From assembly GCA_016714445.1 (NCBI GenBank), contig JADJNF010000001.1:1302001-1366000 (forward strand): a DNA stretch of 64,000 bases, read 5' to 3'. The DNA comes from Saprospiraceae bacterium. GTDB lineage: Bacteria; Bacteroidota; Bacteroidia; Chitinophagales; Saprospiraceae. Shown here one piece after another: positions 1 through 9,900 of this stretch (its first letter is position 1; every line of letters begins with the position of its first letter). A program made the translations under genes and the position numbers. Below the pieces are notes generated by a model that worked only from the letters and a program-made list of their open reading frames with translations, was not told the origin of the DNA and did no database searches.

Positions 1-1
1 T

Positions 2-790
2 CAGGCCCAACTCATCCAATCCGAAAAAATGGCCAGTCTTGGTGAACTCACCGCCGGCATTGCTCACGAGATACAAAACCCGCTGAACTTTGTCAATAAT
101 TTTAGTGAACTTAGTGTCGATCTGGCCAAGGAGCTAAAAGAAGAAGTCGGAAAGCTGGAAATAGCTGAAAAAGATAAAGAATATGTTAGTGAAATTATTG
201 GCGATTTAACTCAAAATCAGGAAAAAATCAACCACCACGGCAAACGCGCCAGCAGCATTGTCAAGGGTATGCTCGAGCACTCCCGCAAAAGCTCGGGCAC
301 AAAAGAACCCACCGACATTAACGCCCTCGCCGATGAATATTTGCGGCTGGCTTATCATGGTCTACGTGCTAAGGACAAGGATTTTAATGCCACGATGGAA
401 ACCCATTTTGACCCTACCCTACCTAAAATGGACTTCATCCCGCAAGACATCGGCAGAGTCCTGCTCAATCTCATTACCAATGCTTTCTATGCTGTCAACG
501 AAAAAAACCTATCAGGTTTGGATATGTACGAGCCAAAAGTAATCGTCACTACTCAGTTAACAACTAATAACCAAGTGCTAATAGCAATCAAAGACAACGG
601 CCCCGGCATCCCCGACGCTATCAAAGACAAAATCTTCCAACCCTTCTTCACTACCAAACCTACCGGACAAGGCACAGGATTGGGATTATCCTTGAGCTAT
701 GATATTGTGAAGGCGCATGGAGGGGAATTGAAAGTGGATACAAAACAGAATGATGGCACAATCTTCACTATTCTATTACCAGTAAACTAA
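2..790 (+). CDS. Sensor histidine kinase, C-terminal part (5' end outside window)
   Basis: The reading frame is open from base 2 with no start codon, so this is the C-terminal part of a larger kinase. The first visible residues, QAQLIQSEKMASLGELTAG, match the linker and start of the DHp domain in the three kinases that follow. Visible parts are the H-box (AHEIQNPLNF, phospho-acceptor His at 65-67), the N-box (LNLITNAFYAVNE), the G1 box (DNGPGIP), the F-box (FQPFFTTKP) and the G2 box (GQGTGLGLSLSYDI). It should autophosphorylate on His and pass phosphate to a receiver. An ATG at 29 is internal and not the true start. The missing N-terminus is probably a sensor like those downstream (propeller or TPR), which is inference. 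The next gene starts 9 bases after its stop. Confidence 0.93.
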   Translation, partial: QAQLIQSEKMASLGELTAGIAHEIQNPLNFVNNFSELSVDLAKELKEEVGKLEIAEKDKEYVSEIIGDLTQNQEKINHHGKRASSIVKGMLEHSRKSSGTKEPTDINALADEYLRLAYHGLRAKDKDFNATMETHFDPTLPKMDFIPQDIGRVLLNLITNAFYAVNEKNLSGLDMYEPKVIVTTQLTTNNQVLIAIKDNGPGIPDAIKDKIFQPFFTTKPTGQGTGLGLSLSYDIVKAHGGELKVDTKQNDGTIFTILLPVN

Positions 791-799
791 TTTAAAATT

Positions 800-3700
800 A
801 TGAAGTTCAAACACATATTTTTTATGCTAGTTCTTTGTATTGTATTTTCCTGCAATAACAAACAGGAAAATCAAATCAGCAAAACGGCAGATCTTGAAAA
901 GCAGAACACCTTCGCCCCATCGCAAGTGACCAAAATAGCCAACTTGCCCGACAGCCTGCAACCCAAAATTATTTCATTACACAAAATGCCCAAACCCACT
1001 ACCGTTTCGGCAGGTAAAGGAGAAATCAAAATGCTCCCTGTTTTGCAAAATGAAAAGGGCGAAACCATTTTAGACCCCAATGGCAGGCCATTTATTTTGG
1101 GCGATGGCGGTAAGTCTAATTTTACCCATTTTACGACCGATAATGGCCTGGCTTTGGATGCTATCCGTTGTTCTGTAAAAGATAATAACGGAAATCTTTG
1201 GTTTGGCACTTATGGCGGCGGGGTAAGTCGTTATGACGGCAAATCCTTTACCAATTTTACCACCGCGCATGGTTTGCCCAATAATGTTGTTTGGAGTATT
1301 TTAGAAGATAAAAACGGAAATCTTTGGTTTGGCACTAGTGGCGGGGTAAGTCGTTATGACGGCAAATCCTTTACCAACTTTACCACCATCCAGGGTCTTG
1401 CATATAATTATGTTAATAGCATTTTAGAAGATAAAAGCGGAAATCTTTGGTTTGGCACTAGGGGCGGGGTCAGCCGTTATAACGGCAAATCCTTTACCAA
1501 CATTACCACTGCCCAAGGTCTTGCACATAATTTTGTTAATAGCATTTTAGAAGATAATAACGGAAATATTTGGTTCGGCACTGATGTCGGAGTCAGTCGT
1601 TATGACGGCAAATCTTTTACCAACTTTACCACCACCCAGGGACTGGCAAATAATATTGTTATAAACATTTTAGAAGACAATAACGGAAATATTTGGTTCG
1701 GCACTTATGAAGGCGGGGTCAGTCGTTATGACGGCAAATCCTTTACCGGTTTCACCACCACCCAGGGTCTGGCAAATAATATTGTTAATAGCATTTTAGA
1801 AGATAATAACGGAAATCTTTGGTTTGGCACTGATGGCGGGGTCAGTCTTTATGACGGCAAATCCTTTATAAGTTTTACCACAGCACAGGGACTGGCAAAT
1901 AATATTGTTATTAGCATTTTAGAAGACAATAACGGAAATCTTTGGTTCGGCACTTATGAAGGCGGGGTCAGTCGTTATGACGGCAAATCCTTTACCAGTT
2001 TCACCACCACCCAGGGTCTTGCAAACAATGCTGTTATGAGCATTTTAGAGGATAAAAGCGGAAAGCTTTGGTTCAGCACTAAAGGCGTCGGGGTCAGTCG
2101 TTATGACGGCAAATCCTTTACCAACTTTACCACCACCCAGGGTCTTGCAAATAATTATGTTAATAATATTGTGGAGGATAAGATTGGAAATATTTGGTTC
2201 AGCACAGGTGGCGGAGCCAGTCGTTATGACGGCAAATCCTTTACCAATTTTACCACCACCCAGGGTCTGGCAAATAATAATGTTGTTAGCATTTTAGAAG
2301 ATAAAAGCGGAAATCTTTGGTTCAGCACTGAAGGCGGGGTCAGTCGTTATGACGGCAACTCCTTTACCAACTTTACCACCGCCCAGGGTCTTGCAAACAA
2401 TGCTGTTTATAGTATTTTAGAGGATAAAAGCGGAAATTTTTGGTTTAGCACTTATGATGACGGGGTCAGTCGTTATGACGGCAAATCCTTTACCAACTTT
2501 ACTACTGCCCAGGGTCTTGCACATAATACTGTTTATAATATTTTCGAGGATAAGATTGGAAATATTTGGTTCAGCACAGCCGGCGGGGTCAGTCGTATCT
2601 TGAGAGAGAATTTGGAAAAGTCACAGGGAAATACTCAAATAGCCAAGGGAGAAGGAACTATTTCTTTTAATAATTTCACGACAGCTCAAGGTTTGGCAAA
2701 TGACATGGTATTTGATATTGTGGAAGATACGCATGGGAATATTGTTATAGGTACCAATCTCGGTATTACATTAATTCCTGCTCAATCAGCATCTCTGCCT
2801 TTTTCTGAGGTCGAAAACAAGCTGGAATATTATAATAAGCCAAATGGCTATCCGATAAAAGATATTAATTTAAATGCCATGTTATGCGATAGCAAGGGAA
2901 TTATATGGGCTGGCACAGGAAGTGAAAAAACGGGATTGGTTAAGTTTGATTATTCGGCATTACGCAAGAACATGGTGCCACCAAAACTGGTCATTCAATC
3001 TATAAAAGTAAAGGATGAAAATATTTGCTGGCACTGCCTAAGTGAAAAGTCGGGTAAAATAGACAATAACGCCACTCCTTGTTATATTACTGAAGAAGTT
3101 GGTCTTTTTGGGAGGCAATTATCAACAGTCGAAAGAGACAGTATGAAGAATCGTTTTGGTAACATCCAATTCGACGAAATCACCAAATTTTATCCATTAC
3201 CGCAAAATTTAGTGTTGCCATACGAGCACAATCAGCTTTCATTTGAGTTTGCTGCCATCGAAACAGGAAGACCGTTTATGGTAAAATATCAATATATGCT
3301 GGATGGGTACGATAATGACTGGAGCCCAATTACAGACAAAAGTAATGTAACTTTTGGAAACATAAAAGAGGGAACTTATATCTTTAAATTAAAAGCAAGA
3401 AGTCCTGAAGTTGTGTGGAGTGAACCAATTACTTATACTTTTAAAGTATTGCCTCCGTGGTATCGTACTTGGTGGGCATATAGTATCTACAGCCTGTTCT
3501 TGCTAACAATATTCTGGCGAGTCCACTTACTCCAAAAGGCAAAAACGATCAGGATAGAGAGGGAAAAAACCAAAGATAGAGAACTGGTACAAGCCAAAGA
3601 AATCGAGAAAGCATATCACCAGTTAGAGAATGCCCATAAGGACCTTGAAGAATCCCATCAAACTTTAAAATCCACCCAGGCCCAACTCATCCAATCAGAA

Positions 3701-4474
3701 AAAATGGCAAGTCTGGGTGAACTGACAGCAGGCATCGCTCACGAGATACAAAACCCATTAAATTTCGTAAACAACTTTAGTGAAGTAAGTAACGAGTTAA
3801 TAGATGAGGTTTTGGAAGAAAGAAAAAAGGAGAAAGGAGAAAGGGATGAATCACTCGAAGAAGAAATTTTGGGAGATTTAAAACAAAACTTATCAAAAAT
3901 AAACCAACACGGCAAAAGAGCATCCGATATTGTCAAAGGTATGCTTGAGCACTCCAGAAAATCCACAGGAGAGAAAGAAATCACAGACATCAATGCCTTG
4001 TGTGACGAGTATTTCAGACTGTCTTATCATGGTCTAAGAGCAAAAAATAAAGACTTTAATGCCTCCATAGAAACAAATTTTGACCCCAATCTGCCCAAGA
4101 TAGACATCGTACCGCAAGACATCGGCAGAGTTTTACTCAATCTCATCAACAATGCTTTTTATGCCGTAAACGAAAAAAACCTATCAGGTTTGGATATGTA
4201 CGAGCCAAAAGTAATCATCACCACTCATTTAACAACTAATAACCAAATTAAAATCTCAATCAAAGACAACGGCCCCGGCATCCCCGACGCTATCAAAGAC
4301 AAAATCTTCCAACCCTTCTTTACCACCAAGCCCAATGGTCAGGGGACGGGCTTAGGTTTGAGCTTAAGTTATGATATTGTAAAGGCGCATGGTGGAGAGT
4401 TGACAGTGGATAATAATAAAGATGAAGGATCAATTTTTATTATCGAATTGCCCTTAACAAGATTAACAAATTAA
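800..4474 (+). CDS. Propeller (Reg_prop/Y_Y_Y) lipoprotein sensor histidine kinase
   Basis: This is a membrane sensor kinase of 1224 residues. The N-terminus is a lipoprotein signal with the lipobox Cys at residue 18. About 14 Reg_prop repeats of roughly 41 residues follow (about residues 105-720), each with a core like EDKSGNLWFGT..GGVSRYDGKSF. Fourteen is the number expected for two seven-bladed propellers. A Y_Y_Y domain (about 805-886), one membrane helix (about 890-912) and a coiled coil come next. The DHp domain has phospho-acceptor His981 in AHEIQNPLNF, and a HATPase_c domain ends the protein. Unlike the hybrid two-component regulators of Bacteroides, it has no receiver or AraC domain, so phosphate must leave to a separate regulator, plausibly the one at 10833. 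Most propeller repeats are also nearly identical as DNA. The ligand is unknown. Confidence 0.93.
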   Translation: MKFKHIFFMLVLCIVFSCNNKQENQISKTADLEKQNTFAPSQVTKIANLPDSLQPKIISLHKMPKPTTVSAGKGEIKMLPVLQNEKGETILDPNGRPFILGDGGKSNFTHFTTDNGLALDAIRCSVKDNNGNLWFGTYGGGVSRYDGKSFTNFTTAHGLPNNVVWSILEDKNGNLWFGTSGGVSRYDGKSFTNFTTIQGLAYNYVNSILEDKSGNLWFGTRGGVSRYNGKSFTNITTAQGLAHNFVNSILEDNNGNIWFGTDVGVSRYDGKSFTNFTTTQGLANNIVINILEDNNGNIWFGTYEGGVSRYDGKSFTGFTTTQGLANNIVNSILEDNNGNLWFGTDGGVSLYDGKSFISFTTAQGLANNIVISILEDNNGNLWFGTYEGGVSRYDGKSFTSFTTTQGLANNAVMSILEDKSGKLWFSTKGVGVSRYDGKSFTNFTTTQGLANNYVNNIVEDKIGNIWFSTGGGASRYDGKSFTNFTTTQGLANNNVVSILEDKSGNLWFSTEGGVSRYDGNSFTNFTTAQGLANNAVYSILEDKSGNFWFSTYDDGVSRYDGKSFTNFTTAQGLAHNTVYNIFEDKIGNIWFSTAGGVSRILRENLEKSQGNTQIAKGEGTISFNNFTTAQGLANDMVFDIVEDTHGNIVIGTNLGITLIPAQSASLPFSEVENKLEYYNKPNGYPIKDINLNAMLCDSKGIIWAGTGSEKTGLVKFDYSALRKNMVPPKLVIQSIKVKDENICWHCLSEKSGKIDNNATPCYITEEVGLFGRQLSTVERDSMKNRFGNIQFDEITKFYPLPQNLVLPYEHNQLSFEFAAIETGRPFMVKYQYMLDGYDNDWSPITDKSNVTFGNIKEGTYIFKLKARSPEVVWSEPITYTFKVLPPWYRTWWAYSIYSLFLLTIFWRVHLLQKAKTIRIEREKTKDRELVQAKEIEKAYHQLENAHKDLEESHQTLKSTQAQLIQSEKMASLGELTAGIAHEIQNPLNFVNNFSEVSNELIDEVLEERKKEKGERDESLEEEILGDLKQNLSKINQHGKRASDIVKGMLEHSRKSTGEKEITDINALCDEYFRLSYHGLRAKNKDFNASIETNFDPNLPKIDIVPQDIGRVLLNLINNAFYAVNEKNLSGLDMYEPKVIITTHLTTNNQIKISIKDNGPGIPDAIKDKIFQPFFTTKPNGQGTGLGLSLSYDIVKAHGGELTVDNNKDEGSIFIIELPLTRLTN
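1110..2620 (+). repeat. Coding tandem repeats of about 123 bp (propeller blades)
   Basis: About twelve direct repeats of 120-126 bp lie inside the propeller kinase. Several stretches recur almost unchanged in each unit, for example the segments encoding SRYDGKSFTNFTT and QGLANN. Differences between units cluster in the residues right after GLANN and around WFGT/WFST. Propeller repeats normally diverge at the DNA level, so this looks like recent expansion or homogenisation. The length of this region could be mis-assembled from short reads. Confidence 0.9.
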
Positions 4475-4489
4475 AAAACAACTCTCCAA

Positions 4490-6792
4490 ATGAATAAACA
4501 TTTGAAACCTATTATACAATCAGTAGTTCTTCTGCTATTTTTTGCGCCTTCAGTAAAAGGACAAAAAACTAAGACAGTTGATTCTTTAACTATCTATCTT
4601 AATAACATCAAGACCCCTGCTGACACCAATATTATATATAAGGTTTTTGAGTGGCTCTATAAATGCGAAGAAGATATTTTGTTGACAGATGATGTGATGA
4701 ACAAAATTGGGCAATTGAAAAATAAAGTTGACGAAGATGACTATTATGATATAGCAACGATCTATTTCTACGCTCTTATAAACAAAGATACACCTGCTTC
4801 AAATGAAAAAGCTATTGCGGTTATGCAACAATGGTTGGCACAAAACGAAAATAGCAAATCAAAATATGGGCACTATAATTATTTAAATATACTCCGGGAT
4901 CTCCGCCACCCATTTAGAAATTCAGGTAAACTAAATGAATGCATTGAATACTTTACAGCGTCTGAAAAAAAATATTTGAGTGTACAAGACTCTGAAGCTG
5001 TTTCTATAGTATATAATGTGCTTGCTTCTTCTTATAATAAGTTGGGCCTGATTGAAAAAGCAAAGTACTATCAACTTAAATCAATTGCCTTCTTAAATAA
5101 TAGCCAGAAAGATTACAACATCCATTTTGGCGCAACATCTTTTGGCATTTCCGGCAAAGTTAACAGGTTTGCAGTTTTAGGGAGTTATTATATTGAACAA
5201 AAAAAGCCAAACATTGCCATAGGTTATCTTAATGAAGCAATAAAATTTTACAATCAACTCGACGAGCCTATGCTGATGACAGATGCACCCTACATATTTT
5301 TACAACTGGCAAGGTGCAAAACTCTTGAAAAAAGTAATAATAGCAGCAGGTATTATGATACTGCGCTAAAGTATATGAAAGAATATAATGAACAGCCAGT
5401 TATATATGCTCACTATTATCAGGAAAAAGCAGCAGACTATATCAGTAAAAATGTATTGGATTCAGCATTGATCAATATCAACAAAGCTATTCAACTTAAA
5501 GATTCATTCAATCTTGGCATCATAAGCTCTTATGGTGAACTGCTAACAGGTTTTTATAAAGCTACCATTCTGATAAAGAAAGGTAAAGTAAAAGATGCGA
5601 TAAATATCTTGCAAAGTGAAATCAAAGAATTAAGAGGATTAAACTATGTCACTATATTGATAGCAGAACTTTCATTATTGGCTGAAGCTTACTCAGCAAA
5701 TGGTGATACTGAAGAAGCATACAAAACTTTAAGGGAATCATTCCTTCTAAAAGAACAACTGGTTGCCGAACAAAACGACGCCCGTTCGCTCAATTTTGAA
5801 ACCGAAAAGAAAATGCAGGAATCGGAAAATGCCATTGTATCGTTAGATGCACAAAATAAAGCAAATCAGAAGATTAAATATTATCTATTGGGTATTGTAG
5901 GCTTGTTGGCTTTATTTTTAATGGGAATGGCAGTTTTCTATTCTATTAAAAGAAAGACAAACAGAGAATTGGCGGTAAAAAACAAAAGACTTTCTGATGC
6001 TCTTCAGCAATTACAGGCCACCCAAGCCCAACTCATCCAATCCGAAAAAATGGCTTCCTCGGTGAACTCACCGCAGGCATCGCCCATGAGATACAAAACC
6101 CATTAAATTTTGTAAATAATTTTTCGGAACTCAGTAATGAATTAATTGATGAAATGAACGAAGAATTGAAAAAGAGTGATATCGAAGAAGCAAAAGCAAT
6201 TTCAGTAGATATAAAACAAAATTTAGAAAAAATCAATCATCATGGCAAACGGGCATCTGACATCGTCAAAGGCATGCTTGAACATTCCAGAAAATCCACA
6301 GGAGAGAAAGAACCAACAGACATCAATGCCTTATCCGACGAGTATCTAAGACTGGCGTATCATGGTTTGCGAGCAAAAGATAAATCCTTTAATGCCACCA
6401 TGGAAACCCATTTTGATCCAAATCTGCCGAAGATAGAAGTCATTCCACAAGACATCGGACGAGTCCTTTTGAATCTCATCAACAATGCTTTTTACGCAGT
6501 CAATGAACGAAGTAAAAAAGGAGAAGCGGGATACCAACCTACCATATCCATCACCACCCAACTTATAGCTAACACCCAATTGGTCATAGCCATAAAAGAC
6601 AACGGCTCCGGCATCCCTGATGCTATCAAAGATAAAATCTTCCAGCCCTTCTTCACTACCAAACCTACCGGGCAAGGCACGGGTTTGGGATTGAGTTTGA
6701 GTTATGATATTGTGAAGGCGCATGGTGGAGAGTTGAAAGTCGAAAGTACAGAAGATATAGGTATTACATTTAACCTGAGATTACCCATATAA
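4490..6792 (+). CDS. TPR sensor histidine kinase, interrupted by a -1 frameshift
   Basis: The sequence as given encodes two pieces: 4490-6106 (538 residues) and a continuation in another frame ending at 6792. The first piece has a signal peptide (cleavage near VKGQ), a helical TPR-like sensor (about residues 30-440), a coiled coil, one membrane helix (about 463-485) and the linker TQAQLIQSEKMAS. It then runs into nonsense and stops. From 6058 the other frame reads LGELTAGIAHEIQNPLNF and continues through the N, G1, F and G2 boxes. The neighbouring kinases read MASLGEL here, so one base, probably a C in TCCCTC, is missing at about 6056-6058. The His codon (6085-6087) lies after the break, so neither piece alone is a kinase. 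This could be a sequencing error or a real pseudogene. Confidence 0.88.
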
Positions 6793-6925
6793 CTTAAAAC
6801 TTAAAGTAAAAATAAAAATGAAATCAACATTTGCCTTAAGTATTCAAATCGGTAAGAAATATTTTCATGCACCTGAATAAAATAGTTACATTTATCCTAA
6901 ATTTAAAAACATAACCAACCACATT

Positions 6926-6961
6926 CTTAAGCAATTCAACAATTAAGCAACTTAGCAAAAC
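6926..6961. repeat. Degenerate intergenic repeat with 8-base period
   Basis: Four consecutive 8-base units read on the minus strand as GTTTTGCT, AAGTTGCT, TAATTGTT and GAATTGCT, giving the pattern nnnTTGYT. The array lies just before the start codon at 6970. A matching array occurs on the other strand at 61190-61229. The function is unknown. Confidence 0.6.
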
Positions 6962-6969
6962 TAAAATAA

Positions 6970-9900
6970 ATGAAACAGACGATAACCACCTTGTCAATCT
7001 TGCTTTTAATATTTTCTTGTGACCGGATCTCCAACAACAGTTCTTATATAGAGCCAGATAACGAATATTTGCCTCCATCAACTACACCGCTAAAATTTAC
7101 TAATCCAAAACCTTTTACTTGGTTAAATTCATCAGCCAATAAGTCACTACCGGATCCTGTATTTATAGATATTGAACGGCTGCCGAAAGAACCTTTAGAT
7201 TTATTGGATTTCAAACCTTTCAAAACACCGGTTACCCAAAAAGATTTTGATTTCGAAACATTACCTTCTGACTATTTCGACATCGACAGTCTGCCGGAAG
7301 AAAAGCTCAAATATACTCTCTCAGCACTTGGCAACCCAACAGTAATCAACACTCCCCTACCTGAGATAAAAGACAGCGCGCAGACCAATATTCTGGTGAT
7401 AGATGATTTGGAATTCAGCTCCGCAATCAATGATTTATTAATCGATGGCCAGGGCGATACCTGGATTGCTACCAATGATGGACTTTACCATTTTGCAGGG
7501 GATAAATGTTACCAATACGGTACAGATCAAGGTCTAAAATCTATTACGATTAGAAAAATAATTCAGGATGAAAAAGGCAGGTTATGGTTGGGCACATCTA
7601 TGGGAATAATCATATTGGATACTAAATCCGGTTTAATCAAAACCATAACAAAAGATGAAGGTCTGGGCCAAAATGATGTTACAAGTATTTTGTTAGTTAA
7701 TAAAGATGAAGTTTGGGTAGGAACTTACGATGGTGGTATAGACATTATCAATGAAACCAATACTAGTATAAAACACCTGACATACCGTCAAAAAATTAGT
7801 GAAAACTATATCCTAAACATGATGAAAGACAGCAAAGGACGCATTTGGGTAGGAACAACAAGTGGGGGAGTTGACATCATAGATATCGATAAAAATTGGA
7901 TCAGACATTGCAAATATTCTACAGGTCTGAATGACAATGCTGTCTATGGTTTATTTGAATCCGAACCTGGTGTGATATGGATTAGCTCCGGCGAATTTGT
8001 AAATATTATGGATTTAAATCAAAGTAAAATGAGTCTGTTAAATACTGACCCGGGAATAAATATGGCTTATGTCAATGCATATTACAAGGACATCAAAGGA
8101 TATGTTTGGCTGGCTTCAAACAAAGGTTTATCTATAGTAGATCTGAAAAATAGTCGCTACAAAAACATCATCAGTAGCAATGGCCTGGTAAATAAGACTT
8201 TCCTTAGTATCAAAAAAAATAAGAATAACAAAATATGGATTGGAACCAATGAAGGTATAAATATAGTGGATGAAATACAGAAGGTGACCTATATCAATAA
8301 AAAGAAAGACATTTCTGCAGAGCAATTCGGTCAACAAATAGAAGACCAGAATGGAAATATATGGATCAGTACAGATAAAGGTGTATCGATCATTAGTCCG
8401 GATTTAAAATCAAAAAGATTTTTAAAGATCTTTGGAGGTATTGCGTTTATTTTTTTAGATAGCAGAAGCAAAATATGGATGGCTGGATATGCTTCCCAAG
8501 GACTATTTATATATGATAAAAAAATGAAAACATTAAGGAATTTTAATATTACCCACGGTCTGGCAGATAATTTGTTACTTCCTGCCATAGAAGACAAGTC
8601 AGGCAAAATTTGGTGTACTTTTCCTGAAAATGGAGGTATCATGACCATACATGTAGATGACTTTAAAATGCAAACCCTAAACCTAAAAACTTCATTAATT
8701 GGTAAACCGGCGTTAGGTTTTCTGGAAAAAGAAAATGGTGATATCTGGATGTCAACGGCAGGCAAAGGGATCATTTGTTTGGATACTAAGGCGGGCGTGT
8801 ATAGAGAGATCAATGACACCACGGGGTTAAAAACTAAATTTGTTTCCCAACTTAAATCTGATAAAAACAATAAAATTTGGTTTGGATCTGATAATGGCAT
8901 AGGTGTAATAGATGAATCAACTTCTGAAATTACCCACTTCAATGCAGAACAGGGTTTTGTCGACAAAGAAATCGCAACTATTCTTTTCAATAAAAATAAT
9001 ACGCTTATCTTTTCTTCTAAAGGAGTAACAGAACTTGTGTCATCAGATTCATCTTTTAAAACTGACCCAAACCGGATAATAAAAAAGTATAGTAAATTCA
9101 GAGGATTTCCTGCTTCACAATTTTTTAATATACCCTTTTACTCTAAAAGTGGTGCATTGTGGTGTTCTGATATGAGCCGGATTTCAATCATACAACCAGA
9201 TGGTACAGATACCTTGCACCACCAGACCTATATCACGGGCATAGATGTCATCAATGCACCTCAATATTTTAATGATAAAAGCAGATTTCAGGAAGAAATA
9301 AACAAAGCAAAAGCATCCGGAATTAAAACAGATTCTTTACTTCGATATAAAAACGGAGCGCAGGATGAAGATGAAATCGCACAAAAAAATGAGATAAAAT
9401 GGAATGGCGTAGATGGAAAATTCAACCTGCCGCTAGACTTGCGTCTGCCGTATTATCAAAACTATCTAGCCTTTCATTTCAGTGGCACGGAAGATGGGAA
9501 TTTTGATAAAAAGGTGTATCGTTATATGCTGAAGGGTGCAGATCAAAAATGGAGTACACCTTCTGAAAAATCAGTCAGCAAAAGCTACCTGAATTTACCA
9601 CATGGCCGATATACTTTTCAGGTTGTGAGCAAAGGGTTTGATGGCAGATGGAGTACACCGACAGAATTTACTTTTATCATATTACCTCCCTGGTGGAAAA
9701 CATGGTGGGCATATGTATTGTATATGATTGGATTTTCAGCACTTACTTATGTCTTTTCCATCTATAGATCCCGCCAATTAATAAGAGCAAATACTCTCCT
9801 GGAAGAAAAAGTAAAGTTAAGAACAAAAGCACTAGATGAATCTATCAGCGAGCTCAAATCCACCCAATCTCAACTCATTCAATCTGAAAAAATGGCCAGT

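Noticed and set aside
1110..2620. CRISPR-like regularly spaced repeats
   Set aside because: Units of about 123 bp are contiguous, lie inside an open reading frame and encode WFGT-type propeller blades. There are no spacers or cas genes.
6154..6792. Separate short kinase gene starting at ATG 6154
   Set aside because: It would lack the phospho-acceptor His, and the upstream frame continues directly from the TPR kinase after a one-base shift.
8331..8990. 219-residue minus-strand frame inside the propeller kinase
   Set aside because: It is fully antisense to a well-supported gene and has no recognisable domain.
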